A stretch of DNA of 12,918 nucleotides. Origin: Lachnospiraceae bacterium. GTDB lineage: Bacteria > Bacillota > Clostridia > Lachnospirales > Lachnospiraceae. The stretch's first letter is position 1. The number at the start of each line of letters is the position of its first letter. The notes under the pieces were generated by a model that saw only the letters and a list, made by a program, of their open reading frames with translations, was not told where the DNA came from and did not search any database. Both the position numbers and the translations under genes were made by a program. The stretch is from the NCBI GenBank assembly GCA_003519685.1, contig DOWG01000223.1, positions 5,463 through 18,380 of the forward strand, in the 5' to 3' direction. Shown here piece by piece: positions 6,512 to 12,857 of this stretch.

Positions 6512-7642
6512 CTATTTCGTCAAATGCTCCATCATAAAGGCTCCAATTTCCTGCAATGCATCCTCAGCCTGTGGCATGATGCCTACCTGGTCGGCAAATC
6601 CGTGAGAGATTCCACGGTATCGGATATACATTACCTCCGTTCCGGCTTTCTTTAATTTTTGTGCGAACAAATCATTTTCCACCCTCAGAAAGTCATACTC
6701 GCCCATCAACAACAATGTCGGCGGAAGTCCTTCTAAGTTTCCAAGAGACGGGCTGATATAAGGGATTGTGCCATCCTTTACCCCAAGATACTCGCTCAAT
6801 GTTGGCTTACTTAAGGAACCATTCATCATTCCAAACATTTCCTTTAGTACACCGGCATGTTTTTCAGAAATCTCATAGACCTCCATTGCTTTTTTCATGT
6901 TTTCCTCCATGTGAGCCGCATCCACGGTCGGATAGAGAAGCGCCTGTGCTTTTACCATATGCGCTTTTTCGTCCCGGTCTCTCATAGCACAGACCGCGGC
7001 AAGATTTCCACCAGCACTATCTCCACTAATGCATATTTTCTCATGGTCGCCGCTGAACTCCTCGGCATGAGAATAAATCCATTGCAAAACAGCATAGCAA
7101 TCATCAAATCCACAAGGATAAGGTTTTTCAGGTGCCAGTCTGTACTCCGGCTGTACTGCAACACATCCGGTAATCTCAACCACCAGCTTACACATTTCAT
7201 CCACGACATCCATACTGCCTGCCACAAAGCCGCCTCCATGAATATAGTAGAACACCGGCACCAGGGCATCCGGCTTCTGTTTTGGTGTATAAATGCGGAT
7301 TGGAACTTCCACTGCCCCATAGCGCACAGTCTCTTCTTTCACATCAACCGTACCGACAATCGGAATACTTTTGACTCCGTTCATCATGTTGCGCATCTGT
7401 TTCGCTCCCTTTTCCACACTGCTCCTGGATTTTCCACCTACTTTCATTGCCAGTTTGACCATTGCACCCTTCACACCTTTCATCATCGGTGCCACGCTGT
7501 CATAAAAGCGCGGATCCATCAAGCCCGGCTCATCCGTCTCCGGAATCGGCTTTATCAAAATGTTCAGATCTCCCTCTCTCATCCAATATTGTCTTTTTTT
7601 GATTGCTTCTAAAGTCTCTCTTGCATATTTTCTATCTTCCAT
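6512..7642 (-). CDS. Alpha/beta hydrolase, HSL/acetyl-esterase type
   Basis: Predicted 376-aa esterase of the hormone-sensitive-lipase-like (Abhydrolase_3) family. It has the oxyanion motif HGGGF (135-139), YRLAPEKPYPCGFDD (167-181), the nucleophile elbow GDSAGG with Ser209, the likely acid Asp317 in GEYDFLR, and His347 in SHGF. The N-terminal ~100 residues form a helical cap with a polar, methionine-rich stretch. There is no signal peptide, so it acts in the cytoplasm. The ribosome site GGGGAG lies 9 nt before ATG. It is followed by the GH3 gene after 16 bp and preceded by the symporter gene. It is a second, unrelated esterase in the same operon as the type-B carboxylesterase, which points to acylated substrates such as acetylated sugars or acyl-glucosides. 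Confidence 0.93.
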   Translation of the reverse strand: MEDRKYARETLEAIKKRQYWMREGDLNILIKPIPETDEPGLMDPRFYDSVAPMMKGVKGAMVKLAMKVGGKSRSSVEKGAKQMRNMMNGVKSIPIVGTVDVKEETVRYGAVEVPIRIYTPKQKPDALVPVFYYIHGGGFVAGSMDVVDEMCKLVVEITGCVAVQPEYRLAPEKPYPCGFDDCYAVLQWIYSHAEEFSGDHEKICISGDSAGGNLAAVCAMRDRDEKAHMVKAQALLYPTVDAAHMEENMKKAMEVYEISEKHAGVLKEMFGMMNGSLSKPTLSEYLGVKDGTIPYISPSLGNLEGLPPTLLLMGEYDFLRVENDLFAQKLKKAGTEVMYIRYRGISHGFADQVGIMPQAEDALQEIGAFMMEHLTK

Positions 7643-7671
7643 TTACTTTTACTCCCCTGCTAGATATATTT

Positions 7672-8529
7672 TTATTTGCCTGCTTCCCGTTTTTTCAAAT
7701 CTTCCATTACCTGCGGATAAATCTTATCCAGCTTATAGAATCCGTAAATTATCGGAATCAAAATCATAAATGGTATCGGTACTACCAGATATAGTGTCCT
7801 AATCGCTTCAAGAGCCTCTGTAGTCTGAACCGCTGCAAGTCCGTCATAACCTGCTGCTCCAATGATTGCCAGCGCTACCGCACTTCCTATTCCGGCTCCT
7901 ACCTTCGCTCCAAAGGTCGTGCTGGAATAGAGCATTCCCTCTACACGGATTCCTGTTTTCCATTGTCCATATTCGATGGTATCTGCTATCATAGCAAACA
8001 TGGTCCCTGTCATCGTAGCCGAACCGATACCCTTAATCACTGCACATACCATCAGCCAGGTAGCAGATGCCGGGGAAAGAAGCATGAGCGCCTGTCCGGC
8101 AAGACTGATAAAGCTTCCCACCATCGCAACATTACGTTTTCCGAATTTTCTATTCAAAGGTGCTGTAAGCGGCATGATGATCAGTACCGGAACAATGCTC
8201 AGTGCTCCAAGGTATCCGGCATAGTTTTCACTGCCAAGAATATATTTTGCGTAATAAGTTCCCACGCCCATACTCATAGACATTCCAAGTACCATGCTAA
8301 CCCAGATTCCCACCAAAAGCAGCCAGTAATTATTTTTCAAAATCAGTTTAAAAGAAGTAATAAACCCAATCTTTTCACTCTTGTCACTCTGAATCGCCAC
8401 ACGTTCTTTTGTTTTTGCAAAGCAAAGAAGAAACAATGCTGATGCAATTGCACCATAGAAAATGGATACAATCACCCAGCTCTTCTGATTGCCGCTTCCT
8501 CCCATTGCATTAACATCAGTCCAAACCAA
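7672..8529 (-). pseudogene. GPH-family sugar:cation symporter (MFS), N-terminus missing
   Basis: The frame encodes the C-terminal ~60% of a glycoside-pentoside-hexuronide (MelB-like) symporter. About seven transmembrane helices are visible (~18-38, 67-98, 103-126, 130-152, 157-195, 205-232 and 245-268). The family signature MIADTIEYGQWKTGIRVEG lies in the central loop, and TKERV lies in the inter-domain loop. Full proteins are ~450-480 aa, so ~170-180 residues (roughly TM1-5) are lost. The only start is a TTG at 8529 without a convincing ribosome site, and the upstream frame closes at a TAG ~27 nt further on. Similarity breaks where an AraC fragment on the other strand begins. It would be the first gene of the operon and its probable importer. 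It is almost certainly non-functional, and the operon's native promoter has gone with it. Confidence 0.85.
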
Positions 8530-8880
8530 GCAATCGATTATATTGAAAACAATCTATCTTGTGATATTGATTATAATATAATAGCAAAGATAGCGAACTG
8601 CTCGGAGTGCGAATTTCGCCGAATTTTTTCTTTCTTAGCTCAAATTCCATTGTCCGAATATATTCGTCGTAGGCGATTAACAATGGCTGCAATAGATGTT
8701 AAAAAGGGCGAAAAAATAATTGATGTTGCGATACGCTATGGATACGATTCTCAAGCAGCTTTTTCAAGAGCATTCCGTCGATTTCACGGAATAGCGCCCT
8801 CTTTAGCTCGAAATGAGGGGACAGTGTTAAAAACATTTCCACGCCTGACCTTCAAATTAATACTAATGGAGGGAAACATT
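8521..8880 (+). pseudogene. AraC family regulator fragment (DNA-binding domain, no start)
   Basis: Read from 8521, the frame gives NQAIDYIENN, then IAKIANCSECEFRRIFSF, IPLSEYIRRRRLT, VIRYGYDSQAAFSRAF-type helices and HGIAPSLARNEG. This is a near-complete AraC double HTH of the type usually followed by a GyrI-like effector domain. No ATG precedes it: the frame is open from the TAG at 8458-8460, and the first ATG (8683) lies inside the HTH. The usual first ~10 residues are missing, and so is the C-terminal effector domain, because the frame runs into a methyltransferase after KLILMEGNIM. A TTG at 8650 is internal and not a credible start. It is divergent to the sugar operon, but this placement results from rearrangement. 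Confidence 0.8.
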
Positions 8881-9195
8881 ATGAAAAAGGATCCGAATCA
8901 CAGAACTAACATTATAGGTGCCGGCGAAGTCGGTTACGCCATTTTGGTTGATATGGACAAGGACAACATTCATAAAACCAATCGTTCTTTTTGGGACACG
9001 AAAGGAAGTGAGGTTCTCGGTACGACTGCACTTCCTATGTATGGAGCATTTGTATCGGAAGAAAAATGTCATCTTTTTGGTGATGTATCCGGGAAAAAGT
9101 TATTAGAAATAGGCTGTGGAGCTGGGCATTCTCTAAAATATCATGGGGACCACAAAGCTTCTGAGCTATGGGGATTAGATATTTCTGATTCCACC
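8881..9195 (+). pseudogene. SAM-dependent methyltransferase, N-terminal fragment
   Basis: The frame starts MKKDPNHRTN with a good ribosome site (GGAGGG at 8870-8875, then AAACATT). It carries motif I LEIGCGAGHSL (75-85) and motif II ELWGLDIS (95-102) of class I Rossmann methyltransferases. About 103 residues look native. After LDISDS the sequence changes to TFLLYIGKI..., which is the antisense of an IS66 transposase fragment, and the frame ends at 9306. The substrate-binding and C-terminal half (~150 aa expected) is missing, so the gene is dead. It is in frame with the AraC fragment upstream, with no stop between, so the two can be read as one chimeric ORF. Confidence 0.75.
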
Positions 9196-9214
9196 TTTTT
9201 ATTGTATATTGGTA

Positions 9215-9464
9215 AAATTTTATATAGGTATTGTTCCTGGTTTAAAGTGTACAGAATGGCTTCTCCAATCTTGGAAGATCGATCTACAGCATCTTCCAGG
9301 GAATGAAGCCACTCAAAGAAAGCCTCTAAAAGCGGTTTTGACTGCTTTTGACGCTCGATATATTTTTCTTCTGGAGACTTATCACGAATCAGCTCTTCGA
9401 TTTTATAGAGCATGCCGATTCGTCCCATTGCCTGACATGCCGTTGTTTCTTTTAACGTTACTAT
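9215..9464 (-). pseudogene. IS66 transposase fragment (internal)
   Basis: On the minus strand the frame opens after a TGA at 9465-9467 and reads KETTACQAMGRIGMLYKIEE, then EERYIERQ-like KSPEEKYIERQ, QSKPLLEAFFEWLHSLE, SSKIGEAILYTLNQEQYL. This is the segment of IS66-family transposases between the second catalytic Asp region and the final NN-x-AE motif. Similarity stops after QEQYL (~9225), just before the catalytic Glu would appear. Only ~80 of ~500 residues remain. The sequence differs from the same segment of the intact transposase at 10746-12422, so it comes from another IS66 lineage. Confidence 0.8.
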
Positions 9465-9488
9465 TCACAGTCAAATAGAGATTAAAAT

Positions 9489-9511
9489 GGAGCAGGAATT
9501 ATTCCTGCCCC
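9489..9511 (-). terminator. Probable terminator of the two-gene operon
   Basis: A GCAGGAA/TTCCTGC hairpin (9492-9498 with 9502-9508, loop TTA) is extended by two G-C pairs and followed on the minus strand by ATTTTAAT. It lies ~20 bp past the stop of the gene ending at 9531. The T run is short, so efficiency is uncertain. Confidence 0.55.
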
Positions 9512-9530
9512 GAATTATATCTGCAACTTC

Positions 9531-9998
9531 TCAATTCCTATCAGCTAATATTGCAGTTTCTAGTTTTTTTAATTGTGGACTATAAATAATAATTCGTTGA
9601 TTTTTTTCATCAACCAAATCAATGTATACCTTCATCCCGGTTTGATTAGAAATTTCTATTACTGATTCAAACGGAAGAGAGCCAATGTTTACAAAGCGGT
9701 CAAGCGTGGTTGTGGAATGTAAATATTGTATGTGTTTCTCACAGTCATCTATGTTCGTGAACACGATCAGACTATTATCTTCACACAAAACACCGTTGAC
9801 AGACTTGATTCCTCGTTGAGGTTTTCGGATATTTACTGTTATTACATCATGTGAATTCAGCATATCTTTTATGGCTGCCCAATCAGACTCTTTACGATGG
9901 CTTTTGCCCAATTTGATTTTTAATAATGATAAATCTTCTTTTGAAATAATGTTTATCTCTGGTTTGTCTGAGATATATTCATCAAATGCTTTTGACAT
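9531..9998 (-). CDS. Uncharacterised protein, possibly SseB-like
   Basis: A 155-aa soluble protein with no signal peptide or membrane segment. Residues ~76-140 (LIVFTNIDDCEKHIQYL..., IGSLPFESVIEISNQTGMKVYIDLVD, RIIIYSPQLKKL) resemble the layout of SseB N-terminal-type domains: a strand ending in FT-x-x-x-D, a helix, another helix, then a strand before a polar end. The resemblance is weak and I would not assign a function. Residues 1-60 are charged and show nothing recognisable. The start has AGAGAGGA ~6 nt before ATG. It follows the 104-aa gene after 20 bp and is probably co-transcribed from the promoter at 10386-10415. The operon is bracketed by IS66 remnants. Confidence 0.7.
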   Translation of the reverse strand: MSKAFDEYISDKPEINIISKEDLSLLKIKLGKSHRKESDWAAIKDMLNSHDVITVNIRKPQRGIKSVNGVLCEDNSLIVFTNIDDCEKHIQYLHSTTTLDRFVNIGSLPFESVIEISNQTGMKVYIDLVDEKNQRIIIYSPQLKKLETAILADRN

Positions 9999-10018
9999 TT
10001 TTCTATTCCTCTCTGGAG

Positions 10019-10333
10019 TTATCTCCCAATAAATATTTTAACTGTTTCTTTCAATCCATCGCTAAATTCTTCGAGATCTTCCATTCCAATGACATTGTCA
10101 TTGATAAGTGAAACAAGATCAATAATCAAATCCTGCTTGCTCATTTTTAAAATAACACCAGGTTTTCTTTTATCTTTCCGAATTCGTTTTTCTAACTCCC
10201 AAAATTTATCAGAGGCGTTGGCATCCGCATTTAAAAGCGCTATATACTCTTTATTGAGCTTGTCCATATAAGCTTCCTGCCAGTCAACAATTCGAACTCT
10301 AAAGAGTTTCCAATCGTTTTTGGTATATTCCAT
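10019..10333 (-). CDS. Conserved hypothetical protein, 104 aa
   Basis: A 104-aa soluble protein beginning MEYTKNDWKLFRVRIVDWQE. An upstream ATG at 10390 keeps the frame open, but AAGGAGG at ~9 nt before the ATG at 10333 fixes the start here. The protein is helical and charged, with the pattern KFWELEKRIRKDKRKPGVIL and a C-terminal EDLEEFSDGLKETVKIFI helix. I recall homologues in many Clostridia, sometimes labelled 'multidrug transporter'. That label cannot be right for this sequence, because there is no membrane segment. The function is unknown. It is first in a two-gene operon with the 155-aa gene 20 bp downstream. Confidence 0.8.
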   Translation of the reverse strand: MEYTKNDWKLFRVRIVDWQEAYMDKLNKEYIALLNADANASDKFWELEKRIRKDKRKPGVILKMSKQDLIIDLVSLINDNVIGMEDLEEFSDGLKETVKIFIGR

Positions 10334-10385
10334 GATTTCCTCCTTAATCTTATTTGTGAAATGACTTTCTTTATTCTGATAGTGT

Positions 10386-10415
10386 ATCATAAGTGTTCTT
10401 GCGTAGCCACTACAA
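10386..10415 (-). promoter_or_regulatory. Candidate promoter of the two-gene operon
   Basis: On the minus strand, TTGTAG (10410-10415) and TATGAT (10386-10391) are separated by 18 bp and lie ~55 bp before the chosen start at 10333. The -10 is good and the -35 moderate. Confidence 0.45.
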
Positions 10416-10426
10416 TTAGGCGAAGA

Positions 10427-10600
10427 TCATACTTCTCCAAGTAGTTCTGTAACCGTATAAGGACTTCTACTTGCCAGTTTCGTCAAAGCAGTAAAAATAT
10501 CTATCCCATTACGGAAACAGGTTTCTATATATGTCCTGATGGTTATCATTTGTTTTGAAAGACATATATCCACCTCATTATTATCAGATATCTTGTCTCT
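10427..10600 (-). pseudogene. IS66-type transposase C-terminal remnant (tentative)
   Basis: The minus-strand frame (ATG at 10633, stop at 10427) contains ITIRTYIETCFRNGIDIFTA followed by LTKLASRSPYTVTELLGEV. This resembles the C-terminal tail that follows the final NN-x-AER/FRS block in many clostridial IS66 transposases. The first ~28 residues (MIHINLIFWYNRDK...) do not look like transposase and are probably flanking DNA. There is no ribosome site. It lies just outside the left inverted repeat of the intact IS66-like element, as if that element inserted beside an older copy. The call rests on a short stretch. Confidence 0.45.
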
Positions 10601-10695
10601 ATTATACCAGAAAATGAGGTTTATGTGAATCATGAAATTATAAGTTTTTACACCCTAATCATAATATTGTTACTGTTCAGAGGTGACCTTGAATT

Positions 10696-10745
10696 AAAAA
10701 AGCCGATGGTGTAGACTGATTTCAGTCAAAGCCATCGGTTTTATC
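10696..10745. terminator. Terminator at the transposase 3' end
   Basis: CCGATGG (10703-10709) pairs with CCATCGG (10732-10738). A second small stem, GACTGA/TCAGTC, is nested in the loop. AAAAAA precedes the structure and TTTTAT follows, so it can terminate in both directions. It starts a few bases past the transposase stop. Confidence 0.8.
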
Positions 10746-12422
10746 TTATCCAAAGGTTCTGGATACTCTATCGAATACATTTTGTTCTTCATTTCTGCGC
10801 ATCTTAATCAGCATGCTCATGCATTGACAGAGATAATCGATACTCGCTTGACTCCGGAATGACACGGCCTGCACCTGTTTTCGTTTATAGCCTCTTAGAA
10901 GCCTTTCGGCTTCATTATTGGTTGTGGGAATTCTGTAATCGTGCAGAAACAGTAGATGATTGGGCATATACTTTTCCATTCGCAAGTACAGATTGTACCC
11001 TTCTTTGTAATACTTATTTGGCGGGATGTATTCGTATTCTTCCTTTGCCTTGTGGAGGATTTCTTCGTACCGGCTTTCGAATTCCGCGATTTTTTCCATA
11101 CTGCAGTCTGTTTCAGGTGGAAGATTATTTCGATAATGAATCATTTTCCGTATTAGTGAATGCATCTTTTTATTCCAGGTACGGTCAGGCTCATTGCTCA
11201 TGCTGTCTTTGAGATAACGTAAGACATGTGCAAGACACTCCTGATGGTTGCTGCCATAGTTGAAAAAGGTGCTTTCATGATCATGAACCAGAGTTCCTTG
11301 GTAATCTTCAACTACAGTCCCTTTCACGCCTTCGTGCCCTTTTTTCTCACGGGCAAAGTACATGGCTTTCCCATCTGGTGTTGCACATACAAATACATAT
11401 GCACTTTTTCCATTCACCTTTGCATTGGTGCAGTCGGTATGCATGATTGGTGACAGCAGCATATCTGCAAACATTGTTTTTCGTTCCTGCTCTGATTTTT
11501 CGGCAAACTCTTTGCTGAGTTTATTTATCATGCCTTTTGATATGTTTAGCTGTCCGCCTGTCAGGTCAGACAAAAATTTTCTGCTTTTATCAATGGAAGT
11601 ACAGCATTCATTGTTCAGCAGGAACAAAAAGGCTTTGATACTTCCATCATAATTCACGTCATCCACAACTCCGGCAGGGAATGCGGCATGTATCCGTTCA
11701 CCCGTTTTGGAATTATAGTAAACGTCGGCACGATATTCTGTTACATCAAGTAACAGACGAATTCCAACGAGCTGTTTCACAATGGTTTTTGATGTCTTCT
11801 TAAAGTCCGGATCATCGAGAACTTCCTGCGGAGCTGGCAGCAAGACCGGCTCTGATGTGGGAACCTGCTTTTTTCTGCAGTGTCCTTGGTGCCCAGGCTG
11901 ACCGCCTGGCTTTTTCCCTGTCTTTTCTCGGCTGTTTGCGATTTTCTTATTTTTGATTAATTTTGAAGAAGGAAGAGAAGAATTCTCATAGTCGCGGTTA
12001 TTTTGCGCTCTTAATTTCAGATTCTTCCCTTTTTCTTCTTCCAGTTCTGTTTCTAAATCATATATTTTATATCGCTGTTCTGTTACTTTGTTTCGTAAAT
12101 CAGCTAACTGTTGCTCCGCGCTTAATGCTCTTTTTTCCAGCTGTTTATTTAACTTTTTGGAAATGCTCAGTTTGTGTTCGAATTCCTTCTGGAGTTCTTC
12201 AAAAATTTCAAACCACTGATTGCGAACGGAGATGGTTTCGCTATGAGCAATGGAGAGTTCTTCCTCTAATCTCTTGATGATACGTTCTAAATGACGGAGT
12301 TCTTTCAGATATTCTTCCTGCATTTTGATATACTTTTCGCCAGACTTAAAAGCCATCACTTCTGCGGTGGCTGCTTTTAAACGATATTCAAGAGTAGTGA
12401 TGTATTCAAAGGAAGTATTCAT
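10746..12422 (-). CDS. IS66 family transposase with long N-terminal coiled coil
   Basis: A 558-aa DDE transposase. Residues 1-140 are a nearly continuous coiled coil, rich in Glu, Lys and Leu heptads. Residues 148-181 carry the IS66 hallmark: SSLPSSKL, then TGKKPGGQPGHQGH. The catalytic triad is visible: Asp330 in MHTDCTNAKVNG, Asp381 in TLVHDHES, and Glu506 in TNNEAERLLRGYKRKQ. The segment after GGQPGH (183-235), where most IS66 proteins have a Cys-rich zinc finger, has no CxxC; the only nearby cysteine is Cys182. It starts 16 bp after the 57-aa ORF with a weak site (GAAAGG). The length is at the upper end for the family, because of the coiled coil. It is probably active in cut-and-paste or replicative movement of this element. 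Confidence 0.95.
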   Translation of the reverse strand: MNTSFEYITTLEYRLKAATAEVMAFKSGEKYIKMQEEYLKELRHLERIIKRLEEELSIAHSETISVRNQWFEIFEELQKEFEHKLSISKKLNKQLEKRALSAEQQLADLRNKVTEQRYKIYDLETELEEEKGKNLKLRAQNNRDYENSSLPSSKLIKNKKIANSREKTGKKPGGQPGHQGHCRKKQVPTSEPVLLPAPQEVLDDPDFKKTSKTIVKQLVGIRLLLDVTEYRADVYYNSKTGERIHAAFPAGVVDDVNYDGSIKAFLFLLNNECCTSIDKSRKFLSDLTGGQLNISKGMINKLSKEFAEKSEQERKTMFADMLLSPIMHTDCTNAKVNGKSAYVFVCATPDGKAMYFAREKKGHEGVKGTVVEDYQGTLVHDHESTFFNYGSNHQECLAHVLRYLKDSMSNEPDRTWNKKMHSLIRKMIHYRNNLPPETDCSMEKIAEFESRYEEILHKAKEEYEYIPPNKYYKEGYNLYLRMEKYMPNHLLFLHDYRIPTTNNEAERLLRGYKRKQVQAVSFRSQASIDYLCQCMSMLIKMRRNEEQNVFDRVSRTFG

Positions 12423-12438
12423 GCAATTAGCCTTTCTG

Positions 12439-12612
12439 TCATGCTTTTAAAATTTTTTCCATTAATCTTGTTAATTCTGACACCTGATCTTCCAGTATCT
12501 TTATCATGATTTTCTGTTCATTAATAAGTTCCTGTTGTATTTTATTTTCTCTTTCAAGACCTGCAATGACTTTATCTCGAATATCGAAATTATTATCAAA
12601 TTTTTTGGTCAT
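12439..12612 (-). CDS. Small coiled-coil protein of the IS66-like element (57 aa)
   Basis: A 57-aa ORF starting MTKKFDNNFDIRDKVIAGLE and ending TRLMEKILKA. The rest is a regular heptad pattern (LERENKI, QQELINEQ, KIMIKILEDQVSEL), so a helical coiled coil is expected from ~residue 12 onward. The start has GGGGA 8 nt before ATG, and a candidate -10 TATACT lies ~25 bp upstream (12637-12642). The stop is 16 bp before the transposase ATG, so the two are translated from one transcript. It occupies the place of the accessory genes (TnpA/TnpB) of classical IS66 but resembles neither in what I can see. Its coiled coil could pair with the coiled coil at the transposase N-terminus. That is inference. 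Confidence 0.65.
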   Translation of the reverse strand: MTKKFDNNFDIRDKVIAGLERENKIQQELINEQKIMIKILEDQVSELTRLMEKILKA

Positions 12613-12697
12613 AAATCGTCCCCGCTTTCTGAAAAAAGTATATCATAAATCTTTGTAATGTGCGAATTTGAGGTTGTTTGAGTACTGGCAATTTGAC

Positions 12698-12857
12698 GGT
12701 GGATAACTGTTGTTATACATGATTAAAAAATGAAAAAAGTGCCTGAAACCATCAAATATTCGAGTGATTAGACCTTGGATGTGGATAAATCCCATCAAAA
12801 AGAAAGGAGGAAGATAACCATAAACATGATTATCTTCCTCAAATCTTGTTATCCACA
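12698..12857. promoter_or_regulatory. Nested palindrome with DnaA-box sequences at the IS end
   Basis: TGTGGATAA (12780-12788) and TTATCCACA (12849-12857) are exact DnaA-box consensus sequences in inverted orientation. Between them lies an 11-bp hairpin (12807-12817 with 12830-12840, 12-nt loop). A third site one base off consensus (GGTGGATAA, 12698-12706) shares the orientation of the first. All lie in the ~300-nt non-coding leader of the IS element, upstream of its two ORFs. The hairpin is followed on the minus strand by a pyrimidine run, so it may also act as a terminator against read-in transcription. Binding by DnaA is not proven by sequence. Confidence 0.6.

Noticed and set aside
6857..7612. 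251-aa plus-strand ORF opposite the alpha/beta hydrolase
   Set aside because: His/Phe/Cys-rich antisense shadow of a gene with an intact catalytic triad and a ribosome site.
9141..9306. Tail of the long plus-strand ORF after the methyltransferase motif
   Set aside because: It is the antisense of the IS66 transposase fragment, not a protein domain.
10334..10390. Upstream ATG at 10390 for the hypothetical protein
   Set aside because: A strong AAGGAGG lies just before the internal ATG at 10333, and the extra 19 residues overlap the candidate promoter.
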